A DNA stretch of 64,000 nt from Clostridiaceae bacterium Marseille-Q4143 (GCA_018228645.1 CP073693.1:2676416-2740415); one strand, 5' to 3'. Counted from the stretch's first letter, positions 16,650 to 25,998 are shown. A program made the numbers and translations. Notes: generated by a model from the letters alone, not told the origin.

Positions 16650-19600
16650 ATGATGATTCGAGATATGTTTGCGGATGACATTAACCGCAAAATCAATGGT
16701 GTAATTAAAGTAGATCAGGCTGCTGATGATGTAATCGAGCAGGAGTTAAATGAATATGTCATTACCAGAGAATTGAAGAAACACTTCATTACGTTCTTCA
16801 ACTATTACGGTGATGCTTTCGACCAGCCGACAGCCGATATGGGTGTTTGGATTTCTGGTTTCTTTGGAAGTGGTAAATCTCACTTCTTGAAAATGCTTTC
16901 CTACCTTTTAGAAAATAAAGAGGTAAAAGGTATCCGCAGTGTGGAACGTTTTCGTAAAAAATTTGAGGATGACCCGGCAACTTTTATGCTGATCGACCGT
17001 GCCACGAAGGGACAGACGGAAACCATTCTTTTCAACATTGATATTGAAGGCTTCAGCAATAAAGACAAGACGGCTGTACTTCGTGTATTTGCAAAGATGT
17101 TCTACAACCATCTGGGATTTTACGGTGAAAATCTGAAAGTTGCCATGATGGAGCGTTATATTGACCAACAGGGAAAAACTGAGGAGTTCCGCAAAGTTTT
17201 TGAAGAAAAGAAAGGTAAGTCCTGGCTGGAAATGCGCCGTGCATTTGCTTTCAATGGCAAGTTTATCATTCCGACATTGATGGAAGTTCTGGATATGAGT
17301 GAGGACGATGCCAAGGCGTGGTTCAATGATAAAACCGCAACAGAAATTTCTATTGCACAGCTTGTGGAAGATATGAAAGCTTATGTAGATACTAAACCAG
17401 CCAACTTCCGTCTGCTGTTTATGATTGACGAGGTTGGTCAGTATGTTGGTACAGATACTGATATGCTTTTGAACCTCCAGTCTCTGACCGAAAAAATCGG
17501 AAGTGAGTGCGAAGGTAAGATTTGGGTGATCTGCACCGGACAGGAAGCCATTGATGAAATCATCAAAGTCCGCGCCGATGAGTTTTCCCGTATCCAGGCT
17601 CGTTTCAAGACAAGATTGAGCTTATCTTCGTCCTCCGTGGATGAGGTTATTCAGAAGCGTATTTTGAAAAAGAAACCGGAAGCAGCCAAAGACCTGGAAG
17701 GTGTTTATGAGCAGAATGATTCAGTCTTGCGTAACCTGTTCAGTTTCAGTGGCTCTATTCTGGACATTAAAGGCTACTCCGGTCCGAGGGAATTTACCGA
17801 GAATTTCCCGTTCGTGCCGTACCAGTTCATCATCATGCAGAAGGTATTTGCTGAAATTCGGAAACACGGAAATTCAGGCAAGCACTTGTCTGGTGGTGAG
17901 CGTTCCATGCTGTCTGGTTTCCAGGAAGCTGCACAGAAAATTCAGGAGAAGGATGAATACGCACTTGTTCCGTTCTTCCGTTTTTATGATACCGTACATA
18001 CTTTCCTGGACGGTTCTATCCGTCGGGTGATCGAGCGTTGTCAGAAAGCTGCCGACAACGGCGATGGCATCGAACAGCAGGATGTGGATGTGCTGAAACT
18101 TCTGTACTTGATTCGATATATTGATGATATTCCTTCTAATCTGGACAATATCGTTATCCTTATGGCAGACGATATTCGTGTAGATAAGATTATCATGCGT
18201 GAAGCTGTCCTTGGATGCCTTGACCGTCTGATGAGCCAGAACTATATTGGCAGAACTGGCGATACTTATACTTTTCTGACCGATGAGGAACAGGACATTC
18301 AGCGTGAAATCAGAGATACTAATGTGGATACCGCTTCTATCGTGGAGCGTATCGCCCAGATGATTTATGGCGATATTTTCACAACCAAGAAGTTCCGTTA
18401 TGGGAAATATGACTTTGCTTTCGATCAGATGGTAGATGGCATTACGGTTGGAGTGGCAACAGGTGGTATGCGTCTGCGTTTCCTGACCGTTGCTACCGAT
18501 GCTATTGAAAAAACAGATTACCGTCTGATGGCAGAGTCCAAAGGTAATGAAGCAATCGTGGTTTTGGCTGATACGCCTTACTATGAATCTTTGGAATCAG
18601 CTATGAAGATTCGTAAGTATGTATTGCAAAGAAATGTAAACTCATTACCAGATACAGTAAAGGAAATTATTGAAAATAAACAGCGTGAAGCCACAAAATA
18701 TGAGCTGAGTGCCATGACTGAATTGCAAAATGCAATTGTAGAGGCGCAGTTCTATGTGGATGGTGAACATCTGGAAATCAAATCCGGGAATGCCAAGAGC
18801 AAGATTGACCAGTCTCTTGAATATCTGGTCGCTCATGTATATAGCAAGCTCGACCTGATTACAGATAATGCAAGCAGTGATGCGGATATTGTTGCGATTC
18901 TGACAGGTGCGGTAACAGCACTTCCGGGCATGGAGCCGAACCGCGATGCTGCTTCTGCTATGGAAGAATATCTGGAAATGCAGGATGCGAAAAAGTTGCC
19001 GACTTCCATGGCAGATGTGCAAAGTAAATACAGTGCGATACCGTATGGCTGGAAAGAAATCGACATTGCTGCGGTTGCGGCACAGCTGATTTATTCCCAG
19101 AAAGTAACCATCAAGTATGCGGGCAATACCATTCAGCCGGATGACTCGAAACTGCCAGATATGCTCCGCAAAAAGAGTGAGATTGGTAAGACTTCCATCA
19201 GCAAGCGTAAAACCATTTCCGCTACGATGATGCGTGATGTAAAAGCAATGCTCCGTGAGTATTTCGATATCATGGATGTACCAGATGATGAAGATGGTCT
19301 GATTCGCTTTGTGACCGAGAAATTCAGTGAACAGCGTGATTACTATGCTTCTCTGGATGCCCGTTATGACGGACATAAATACCCGGATCGTGCATTGGTG
19401 CAGGAAGCCATTCATCTGATGGATGATGTACTTTCTCAGAAGAAAGACAATATTGCCCTGGTTGAGCGTGTGCTAAAAAAAGAGGATGCTCTTTTTGATA
19501 ACAAAGAAGCCATGAGCAATGGTATTGAAAATTTCTTCAAGACCCAGGTAACCGTATTCGACCAGGCAGTGCAGTTTGAAAAATCTCTGCATGATGACCT

Positions 19601-20198
19601 TGACCGTATTGCGGAAAATGAGGAGGCGTACAAGGCTCTGAATACCATTCGCCTGATTACTCTGGCTCAGACCGGAAGTAAGTTCAATTATAACCGGATT
19701 CGTGAACTGAATCCATTGATGGATACCGTTCGTACTGCCCATGATAGGATGCTGGAGGAAAAACGTGCGGAGGTTCTGGAAACGGTTCGTCAGTGTATGG
19801 AAGCAACCCACACTGCCGCAAACAGCGATTCCAAAGCATCCCATCTGATTGAAAAATCAGACCGGTATTTCAGCCAGTGCAAGGAGAAAATCGCAGAATT
19901 AAAGAGTCTTGCCCTTCTGGATGCTATGTTCCTGCCGATGTGCCAGTACAAGGATGATACAGTTAGCAATATCGAGTCTGTTCTGGCTCCGCCTGCACCA
20001 AAGCCGCCAGTACAGCCGACACAGCCAGGAAAAGAAGCAGCTCCGGCAAAGAAAAAGGTTGTCCGTGCCTACAACCGTCAGGTCGTATTCCAGGCAAAAA
20101 CCTTACAGACGGATGCGGATATTGATGATTATGTAGAGAAGATTCGTTCTCAACTGAAACAGTTGCTGAAGAATTGCGATGAGATTAAGCTGAACTAA
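16650..20198 (+). CDS. brxC: BREX P-loop ATPase BrxC
   Basis: This 1182-residue protein has the size and motifs of BrxC/PglY. The Walker A is GFFGSGKS at residues 70-77 and the Walker B is LLFMIDEVGQYVG near residue 257. The N-terminal AAA-like region is followed by a long helical body and a short Pro/Lys-rich linker (PPAPKPPVQPTQPGKEAAPAK split over residues about 1111-1131) before the tail. BrxC is an AAA+ ATPase needed for BREX phage exclusion. Base composition is about 50% GC, like brxB and the ends of pglX, in sharp contrast to the next gene. Confidence 0.95.
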   Translation: MMIRDMFADDINRKINGVIKVDQAADDVIEQELNEYVITRELKKHFITFFNYYGDAFDQPTADMGVWISGFFGSGKSHFLKMLSYLLENKEVKGIRSVERFRKKFEDDPATFMLIDRATKGQTETILFNIDIEGFSNKDKTAVLRVFAKMFYNHLGFYGENLKVAMMERYIDQQGKTEEFRKVFEEKKGKSWLEMRRAFAFNGKFIIPTLMEVLDMSEDDAKAWFNDKTATEISIAQLVEDMKAYVDTKPANFRLLFMIDEVGQYVGTDTDMLLNLQSLTEKIGSECEGKIWVICTGQEAIDEIIKVRADEFSRIQARFKTRLSLSSSSVDEVIQKRILKKKPEAAKDLEGVYEQNDSVLRNLFSFSGSILDIKGYSGPREFTENFPFVPYQFIIMQKVFAEIRKHGNSGKHLSGGERSMLSGFQEAAQKIQEKDEYALVPFFRFYDTVHTFLDGSIRRVIERCQKAADNGDGIEQQDVDVLKLLYLIRYIDDIPSNLDNIVILMADDIRVDKIIMREAVLGCLDRLMSQNYIGRTGDTYTFLTDEEQDIQREIRDTNVDTASIVERIAQMIYGDIFTTKKFRYGKYDFAFDQMVDGITVGVATGGMRLRFLTVATDAIEKTDYRLMAESKGNEAIVVLADTPYYESLESAMKIRKYVLQRNVNSLPDTVKEIIENKQREATKYELSAMTELQNAIVEAQFYVDGEHLEIKSGNAKSKIDQSLEYLVAHVYSKLDLITDNASSDADIVAILTGAVTALPGMEPNRDAASAMEEYLEMQDAKKLPTSMADVQSKYSAIPYGWKEIDIAAVAAQLIYSQKVTIKYAGNTIQPDDSKLPDMLRKKSEIGKTSISKRKTISATMMRDVKAMLREYFDIMDVPDDEDGLIRFVTEKFSEQRDYYASLDARYDGHKYPDRALVQEAIHLMDDVLSQKKDNIALVERVLKKEDALFDNKEAMSNGIENFFKTQVTVFDQAVQFEKSLHDDLDRIAENEEAYKALNTIRLITLAQTGSKFNYNRIRELNPLMDTVRTAHDRMLEEKRAEVLETVRQCMEATHTAANSDSKASHLIEKSDRYFSQCKEKIAELKSLALLDAMFLPMCQYKDDTVSNIESVLAPPAPKPPVQPTQPGKEAAPAKKKVVRAYNRQVVFQAKTLQTDADIDDYVEKIRSQLKQLLKNCDEIKLN

Positions 20199-20216
20199 AT
20201 ATAATTACAGGGAAAT

Positions 20217-21164
20217 ATGAATATTCGAAAAAAGGAAGAAAAGAAATCAATAGATCTAAAAATAAATGATATTGTACCAGAACATGTACAAAAAAATATA
20301 GGAAAAATGATTAAAGATTATCAACCGATGATACAGGCACAAGCAAATGTAAAGGCAATGGTTGAGTTATTTAATACATCAGTGAAAATATCTATTCCAG
20401 ATACAAAGCAAATACAAGAGACGATAAATAATTTCAAAAGATTATTTGCTACATTTACGAATTTTGAGTTTAGTGAACTTTCGGATATCTCGCGAAGAAT
20501 AACAGCGGGAATTTCTGATGTAATTCAGAAAATAAAAATTCCTTCAATTTCCGAAGAAAAGAAACAGCAGATTATTGAGTCATACAGGATATGGGGAAGT
20601 TATGGATGGACGGTAAATCCGTATTCAAATGCAAAAACGTTATTTAAAATTATGCCTGTTGATAAAAAATCAGCTGATGCTATTGCATTAAAACAATGCT
20701 CTAAGAAAAATATGGAACAAATATTTGAAATTATAGAAAAAACTAAAAGAGTAAAGAAAACAGATTTTAGTGAGGCTATTTTTGATTATGAGCATAAACA
20801 ATATAAATCCTGTGCACTTATTTTGTTCTCGCTGATTGATGCTGCTCTGATTAGATTACAAAAGAAATCACCTTTGAATGGAAAACGACGCGATGTGGGA
20901 ATAAAGGCTGTGCATGCTGCGAAGAAACGAACAGAAGCAGATGTGAATACAACATTATTTTTAACAGCAATATTTTGTTGTAATCTTTTTGCTTGCCTTG
21001 AAAAAGTCTTTGAAAATGGAAATGATTTCAAAAAGCAGCCAGCAATTATAAATAGAAATTTTTTGAATCATGGAATGCTTACAAAGAAAGTTGCACGGAA
21101 GGATTGTGTACAATTATTTTTGCTATATTATAATGTGCTTGAACTGTTAGATATGATTTATTGA
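20217..21164 (+). CDS. AT-rich helical protein with HEPN-type RNase motif, inserted in the BREX operon
   Basis: A 315-residue, lysine-rich, all-helical protein that I do not recognise as a BREX core family. Residues 280-285 are RNFLNH, which fits the HEPN ribonuclease signature R-polar-x3-H, in a C-terminal helical domain (about 195-315) of suitable size. Residues 1-130 are probably coiled coil. GC is very low: hand counts give 23% (20221-20280) and 18% (20701-20760) against about 50% in brxC. It sits between brxC and pglX in the same direction, 18 bp and 14 bp from its neighbours. An abortive-infection RNase role is inference. Confidence 0.8.
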   Translation: MNIRKKEEKKSIDLKINDIVPEHVQKNIGKMIKDYQPMIQAQANVKAMVELFNTSVKISIPDTKQIQETINNFKRLFATFTNFEFSELSDISRRITAGISDVIQKIKIPSISEEKKQQIIESYRIWGSYGWTVNPYSNAKTLFKIMPVDKKSADAIALKQCSKKNMEQIFEIIEKTKRVKKTDFSEAIFDYEHKQYKSCALILFSLIDAALIRLQKKSPLNGKRRDVGIKAVHAAKKRTEADVNTTLFLTAIFCCNLFACLEKVFENGNDFKKQPAIINRNFLNHGMLTKKVARKDCVQLFLLYYNVLELLDMIY

Positions 21165-21178
21165 TTGAGGTAATTGTT

Positions 21179-24100
21179 ATGGATAAGAATGCAATTAAAA
21201 AATTTGCTGTCTGGGCACGGACAGAGCTGATCGCTCGTGTTTCCCTGAAATGCGTGGAATACGGTATTACAGAGGACAACATTGAGGATGCCAATGCGGA
21301 CAGCGTTGGCGGCAAAGTCCTCACTGCCGATGAAAAGAAACAGCGTCAAGCTCTGATTGCCGAGATTAACGATAAAGGATATAAGCAGGTCATGGAGGAG
21401 GTTGCCTACACTTGGTTCAATCGCTTCTCTGCTCTGCGATTCATGGAAGTCAACGGCTATCTTCCGTCCCATGTGCGTGTATTCACGGACGAGGAAAATA
21501 ACTTTAAGCCGCAGATTATAACCGAAGCCATTCATCTGGATTTGGATGGACTGGATATGGAGAAGGTCTATGAACTGAAAGATGCAGAAAAAACCGAAGA
21601 ACTGTATAAATATCTGCTGATCGTGCAGTGCAATGCTCTGAATAAGATTCTGCCGGGAATGTTCCAGAGACTCTCGGACTACACCGAGCTTCTTTTGCCG
21701 GACAATCTGCTTCGTGAAGGCAGCGTCATTCAGCAGATGATTGAGCTGATACCGGAGGATGACTGGAAGGATGCTGTCCAGATTATTGGCTGGTTGTACC
21801 AGTTTTATAATATAGAACCGAAGGCAAAAGTTTTCTCAAAAGAGGGACGATTGAGCAAAGTAGAAATTCCTGCTGCTACACAACTTTTTACCCCAGATTG
21901 GATTGTTCGATATTTGGTTGAAAATAGTCTTGGACGTAGTTGGTTTAATTTGACTCATAATACTGAGGTGAAATCAACATGGAAATATTATATGCAAGAA
22001 GCCGAACAAGAGGAAAATATAAAATCTTGTCTTGAAAGTATCTGGAATAATCAACAATTGGATATTCAAAAATTGCGTTGTATAGATCCTTGTATGGGAA
22101 GTGGACATATCCTTACATATATGTTTGATGTACTTGTACAGATATATATATCAGATGGCTATTCTATTCGTGAAGCAGTTGAGAGTATTGTAACGAATAA
22201 TCTTTGGGGACTTGATGTGGATGAACGTGCTGCTCAATTAGCTTATTTTTCGATTATGATGAAAGCACGTCAATACGATAGACGTTTCTTTGCACGAAAT
22301 ATTCAACCGAATGTATTTGAAATCAGAGAAAGTAATGGGCTAGACAAGGCGTGTATTGATTACTTTGTAAATGATGATTCAAGTTTGAAAAAAGCACTTT
22401 CAAGTTTGCTTAATGATTTGCATGATGCAAAAGAGTATGGTTCAATTTTGAATGTTCAAAGTGTAGATTTTTCTGCGTTATATGATCGTTTTGATGCTAT
22501 TCAAAGTGAAATCAGTTTATATACTTTACCTACATTGAGTGAATTACTTCCTTTAGTAAAAGTGGCTGAAGTAATGACCCAAAAATACGATGTTGTAGTA
22601 ACGAATCCACCTTACTTAAATCAGGATAATATGCCGCCTAAACTTCTCGATTATGTTTTAACACATTATGAGATGGTAAAATATGATTTATATGCGGTTT
22701 TTATGCTCAAGTGCAAAGCAATGCTCATGCCGAATGGGATTATGGCAATGATTACAATGCATAATTTTATGTATGCAAAAGGGTTCGCTCGGTTACGAGA
22801 ACATATTAGTAATTGGAGATGGATTAATATGATACATCTTGGACCGAGAGCATTTAGTGAAATTAGTGGAGAAGTTGTTCAAACTTGTGCTTTCTGTATC
22901 GGAAATGAACCATTTTGTACCAATATGCAGGTCTGTAATTTGGTAGAAATAAAAAATTCAGATGAAAAAGAAACTGCGTTTTTAAGCGGAGAATATTCTA
23001 ATAATGTTCTAAATTTCAATGATGTTCCCTGTATGCCAGGTGGAGCTTTTGGTTACGGACTTGGAGATAAAATTCTTGGCTTATATAAAGAGAATAGTAT
23101 TCTTGAAAAATTTGTAACATCGAAAGCGGGGGTTGTTACAGGTAAAGATGATTACTTCATTCGACATTGGTCAGAAATTAGGTACGATGAAATAACATTC
23201 ATGCCAGACCGAGGACAGATTTATAAGTATACTCTCTTTAGCAAAGGTGGAACTTTTGATAGATGGTATGGTAATGATCAGTATGTAATTAAATTGAAAG
23301 ATTTATGGGATGACAGAAAAACAAATAAATCTGTAAGGCGAGGAGATCGAGATTACTATTTTCGTAGAGGTATTGGTTGGTCACAGATGGGTGGTGGAGT
23401 TGACAAGAGTTATAGCGAAATAAGGGACTGTGTCTGTAAAAATTCGACTCCAATGATCTATCTAAATGATGCCCGACTTTTTGAATATGTTTTGGGATAT
23501 CTCAACTCTGGTCTAGTATCATCAATATTAAAAGCACTTAATCCGACGCTGAGTATGTTCATTTCGGATATTTTTTCGCTACCATTTATTGTTGATGAAG
23601 CCCGCATAAATGACGTAAAAAAACTCGTAAATAGGGCAATGGATATTTCTAGAGGAGAATATGTGGAAAAAGAGGAACATTGGCAGTTTATTGGAGTACC
23701 GTACTGCCATAAAGGCAGTTTTGCTGCTCAAATCAGTAATTATCAGAAATGTCGGCAGGAGAATTGTCAAGAGCTATATAACATTCTTGACAATTTGAAT
23801 TTAATATTCAGTGAAATCATGGGATTTGGGCGAAGAGAAAAAATGACTTTTTCCGATTGTTGTTACACTCCCCTTGAAGATGTGAAACGATTTATTTCAT
23901 ATGCTGTTGGATGTATGTTTGGACGCTATTCTCTAGATGTAAGCGGAATTGCATTTGCTGGAGGAAAATGGGACACTTTAAAGTATGTTTCATTTCCAGT
24001 AGACAGAGATGGCATTATCCCAATATGTGATGACGAATATTTTAAAGACGATATTGTCGGTCTGTTCGTAGAGTTCGTAAAAACTGTTTACGGTGCAGAC

Positions 24101-24580
24101 ACATTGGACGAAAACTTGAAATTCATTGCCGATGCATTGGGCGGCAAAGGCCAGCCGAAGGATGTGATTCGGAATTATTTCCTGAGTGATTTCTATTCTG
24201 ACCATTGCAAGATTTATCAGAAACGCCCGATTTACTGGCTGTTTGACAGTGGCAAGAAGAACGGCTTTAAGGCTCTGATTTATATGCACCGTTATCAACC
24301 AGATACCATTGCCCGTATCCGTACCGATTATGTGCATGAACAACAGGCTCGTTATCGCACTGCCATTGCCGATCTGGAACAGCGCATTGCCAATGCTTCA
24401 ACCGGTGAGCGTGTGAAGCTGAATAGAAAGTTGACCACCTTGCAGGCACAGGATAACGAAATCAGAACCTACGAGGAAAAGATTCATCACCTTGCCGACC
24501 AGATGATTCCCATTGACTTGGATGATGGCGTGAAGAAAAATTATGCAATTTTCCAGGATGTTTTGGCTAAAATAAAGTAA
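21179..24580 (+). CDS. pglX: BREX adenine-specific DNA methyltransferase PglX
   Basis: This 1133-residue protein starts MDKNAIKKFAVWARTELI, a typical PglX opening; the ATG at 21179 is preferred to an upstream TTG. Methyltransferase motif I is DPCMGSGHI (about residues 303-311) and motif IV is NPPY (about 475-478), as in N6-adenine MTases. PglX marks self DNA and is needed for phage exclusion. Base composition is mosaic: hand counts of 60-bp lines give 53% GC at 21661, 28% at 22441, 28% at 23281 and 48% at 24121. The AT-rich part holds the catalytic and target-recognition regions, which suggests specificity exchange. Confidence 0.95.
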   Translation: MDKNAIKKFAVWARTELIARVSLKCVEYGITEDNIEDANADSVGGKVLTADEKKQRQALIAEINDKGYKQVMEEVAYTWFNRFSALRFMEVNGYLPSHVRVFTDEENNFKPQIITEAIHLDLDGLDMEKVYELKDAEKTEELYKYLLIVQCNALNKILPGMFQRLSDYTELLLPDNLLREGSVIQQMIELIPEDDWKDAVQIIGWLYQFYNIEPKAKVFSKEGRLSKVEIPAATQLFTPDWIVRYLVENSLGRSWFNLTHNTEVKSTWKYYMQEAEQEENIKSCLESIWNNQQLDIQKLRCIDPCMGSGHILTYMFDVLVQIYISDGYSIREAVESIVTNNLWGLDVDERAAQLAYFSIMMKARQYDRRFFARNIQPNVFEIRESNGLDKACIDYFVNDDSSLKKALSSLLNDLHDAKEYGSILNVQSVDFSALYDRFDAIQSEISLYTLPTLSELLPLVKVAEVMTQKYDVVVTNPPYLNQDNMPPKLLDYVLTHYEMVKYDLYAVFMLKCKAMLMPNGIMAMITMHNFMYAKGFARLREHISNWRWINMIHLGPRAFSEISGEVVQTCAFCIGNEPFCTNMQVCNLVEIKNSDEKETAFLSGEYSNNVLNFNDVPCMPGGAFGYGLGDKILGLYKENSILEKFVTSKAGVVTGKDDYFIRHWSEIRYDEITFMPDRGQIYKYTLFSKGGTFDRWYGNDQYVIKLKDLWDDRKTNKSVRRGDRDYYFRRGIGWSQMGGGVDKSYSEIRDCVCKNSTPMIYLNDARLFEYVLGYLNSGLVSSILKALNPTLSMFISDIFSLPFIVDEARINDVKKLVNRAMDISRGEYVEKEEHWQFIGVPYCHKGSFAAQISNYQKCRQENCQELYNILDNLNLIFSEIMGFGRREKMTFSDCCYTPLEDVKRFISYAVGCMFGRYSLDVSGIAFAGGKWDTLKYVSFPVDRDGIIPICDDEYFKDDIVGLFVEFVKTVYGADTLDENLKFIADALGGKGQPKDVIRNYFLSDFYSDHCKIYQKRPIYWLFDSGKKNGFKALIYMHRYQPDTIARIRTDYVHEQQARYRTAIADLEQRIANASTGERVKLNRKLTTLQAQDNEIRTYEEKIHHLADQMIPIDLDDGVKKNYAIFQDVLAKIK

Positions 24581-24593
24581 GGAGGGCTTGAGT

Positions 24594-24833
24594 ATGATGA
24601 CGGATGAAAAAATCAAAAATTCCAGTGAGCTGGAGTTTGCTGTATTTTGCATTGAAAATGTAGCGGCAAAGCTGGGTGTGGATGCAGAGCGTATTTATCA
24701 GGCATTTACCGAACAGAGCGATATTCTGAACGGTTACATTGTGCCGGAATATGAAGTGCTGCATACCCAGAGCCGGGAATATATCGTTGATGACCTCCTT
24801 GATGTGATGAAAGAAAGGGGTGTGGAAGTATGA
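24594..24833 (+). CDS. DUF3791-like small protein (candidate antitoxin)
   Basis: A 79-residue protein (ELEFAVFCIENVAAKLGVDAERIY ... YIVPEYEVLHTQSREYIVDDL) of the DUF3791 type, small and probably helical. The ATG at 24594 has GGAGGG 7 nt upstream. It overlaps the following DUF3990 gene by 4 bp, an arrangement typical of toxin-antitoxin pairs. The antitoxin role is inferred from size, order and coupling. Confidence 0.75.
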   Translation: MMTDEKIKNSSELEFAVFCIENVAAKLGVDAERIYQAFTEQSDILNGYIVPEYEVLHTQSREYIVDDLLDVMKERGVEV

Positions 24834-25300
24834 TTCTCCATCATGGTTCCTTTTTAGAGATTGCAAAGCCTGATTTGGTTCATTCCCGCCCCAATGTAGA
24901 CTTCGGGCGTGGCTTCTATGTCACGCCGCTGTATGAACAGGCGGCGAAGTGGTGCGGCAAGTTTAAACGCCGTGGGAAAGATGGAATTATCTCCCGGTAT
25001 GAATACGATGAAAATCGGGAAGCTGAACTAAAAACGCTGAAATTTGATTCCTATTCCGAAGAATGGTTGGATTTCATTCTGAACTGCCGCAGCGGAAAAG
25101 ATTCGACAGATTATGACCTTGTTGTGGGCGGTGTTGCCAATGATAAGGTGTTCAATACCGTGGAGCTGTTCTTTGACGGACTGATTGATAAAACGGAAGC
25201 TATCAACCGCCTGCGTTATGAAAAGCCGAACCTGCAAATATGTTTCCGAACAGAGAAAGCATTGTCTCTGCTGCGTTTTGAAGGGAGTGAAACACTATGA
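24830..25300 (+). CDS. DUF3990 protein, ADP-ribosyltransferase-like (candidate toxin)
   Basis: A 156-residue protein with DUF3990 features: LHHGS at residues 3-7, DFGRGFYVT at 24-32, YDLVVGGVANDKVF at 95-108 and NLQICFRTEKAL at 134-145. His4/5, Tyr30 and Gln136 are candidates for the H-Y-Q/E catalytic set of an ADP-ribosyltransferase fold; I recall DUF3990 being placed in that clan. It overlaps both flanking small genes by 4 bp, so the three are translationally coupled. It lies inside the BREX operon between pglX and pglZ. Toxicity and target are unproven. Confidence 0.75.
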   Translation: MILHHGSFLEIAKPDLVHSRPNVDFGRGFYVTPLYEQAAKWCGKFKRRGKDGIISRYEYDENREAELKTLKFDSYSEEWLDFILNCRSGKDSTDYDLVVGGVANDKVFNTVELFFDGLIDKTEAINRLRYEKPNLQICFRTEKALSLLRFEGSETL

Positions 25301-25521
25301 CAGCAAACCCGATTTTGCTTCAGAAAAAATATAGCCGTGTTATTGAATGCTTTGCCAAACAGCAGGGACTTTCACTGGATGCGGCATTGGATTTCTTTTA
25401 TCATTCCCAGGTCTATCAGCTGATCCGTGACGGTGTTTCTGATATGCATTGCATGAGCGATCTGTATCTTGCAGAAGAACTGAAACAAGAATATGTGGAA
25501 AAAATGGCGAAGAATAAATAA
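25297..25521 (+). CDS. Small DUF3791-type partner protein
   Basis: A 74-residue protein: ANPILLQKKYSRVIECFAKQ, LDAALDFFYHSQVYQLIRDG, then VSDMHCMSDLYLAEEL. Proteins with this VSDMHCMSD pattern regularly sit beside DUF3990 genes and are commonly labelled DUF3791. It overlaps the DUF3990 gene by 4 bp and closes the three-gene unit. It could be a second antitoxin subunit or a DNA-binding regulator; nothing in the sequence decides this. Confidence 0.75.
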   Translation: MTANPILLQKKYSRVIECFAKQQGLSLDAALDFFYHSQVYQLIRDGVSDMHCMSDLYLAEELKQEYVEKMAKNK

Positions 25522-25535
25522 TCTCATAAAATGTG

Positions 25536-25586
25536 AAAAAAGTCCCCGTGATTCAAGCATCTGCAGGCAGACACCATCACGGAGAC
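25536..25586 (-). terminator. Minus-strand terminator-like hairpin
   Basis: Read on the minus strand, GTCTCCGTGAT pairs with ATCACGGGGAC (one mismatch) around a loop of about 23 nt, followed by six T residues. It is oriented against the operon. No minus-strand gene is visible that it would end. Confidence 0.5.
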
Positions 25587-25704
25587 TCCAAAGGCTGGAA
25601 TACAGGCAACATAGCATCTGTAAACAGATACCAGAAAGGATGCTCTATAAACCTATTTATAGTATATAAAATGAAAAGATAGTTGTCAAATTTTGGAAAC
25701 AAAA

Positions 25705-25736
25705 TAAAAAACCGGTAATCGCAATACGAAAACCGG
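25705..25736 (-). terminator. Second minus-strand terminator-like hairpin
   Basis: On the minus strand CCGGT pairs with ACCGG, with an inner TCG/CGA pairing, followed by TTTTTT. With the preceding hairpin it makes two tandem minus-strand signals in the gap before pglZ. The gap 25522-25998 otherwise holds only the repeat array. Confidence 0.5.
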
Positions 25737-25815
25737 ATTCTCCTTCTAAACGTGTTAGATGAGTTAATATTATTATATGCGTTACAAGGGAAAAAAGTCA
25801 ATGCGAAAAAACAAA

Positions 25816-25976
25816 TAACGCCACCATTAACGCCATAAACAACGCCAATGGCACTGAAAATGGCGTTAATGATAGAGCGAGTGCCGGATAATGGCGTTAA
25901 AGTGCCAGATAAGTGCCGATAAAGTGCCGGATACTGAAAAAAGTGCCGGATAAGTGCCGATAAAATGCCGGATACC
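25816..25976 (+). repeat. Array of short repeats upstream of pglZ
   Basis: Two motif families lie side by side. AACGCCA occurs three times between 25816 and 25850 and its complement TGGCGTT twice between 25860 and 25900. A direct repeat AGTGCCGGATA, with variants AGTGCCAGATA, AGTGCCGATA and AATGCCGGATA, occurs about seven times between 25880 and 25976, ending about 20 bp before the pglZ ATG. One reading is the relic of a coding linker of the N-D/T-I-N and K-V-P-D type found in Fic or Schlafen-like proteins; another is an operator array. Confidence 0.75.
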
Positions 25977-25998
25977 AAGGAAGGAAAGAAAGTGACTT

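Noticed and set aside
25816..25976. CRISPR array
   Set aside because: The repeats are only 10-11 bp with no regular spacers, and no cas genes are present.
25577..25978. Minus-strand ORF across the gap before pglZ
   Set aside because: No ribosome binding site; residues come from the repeat array and hairpins.
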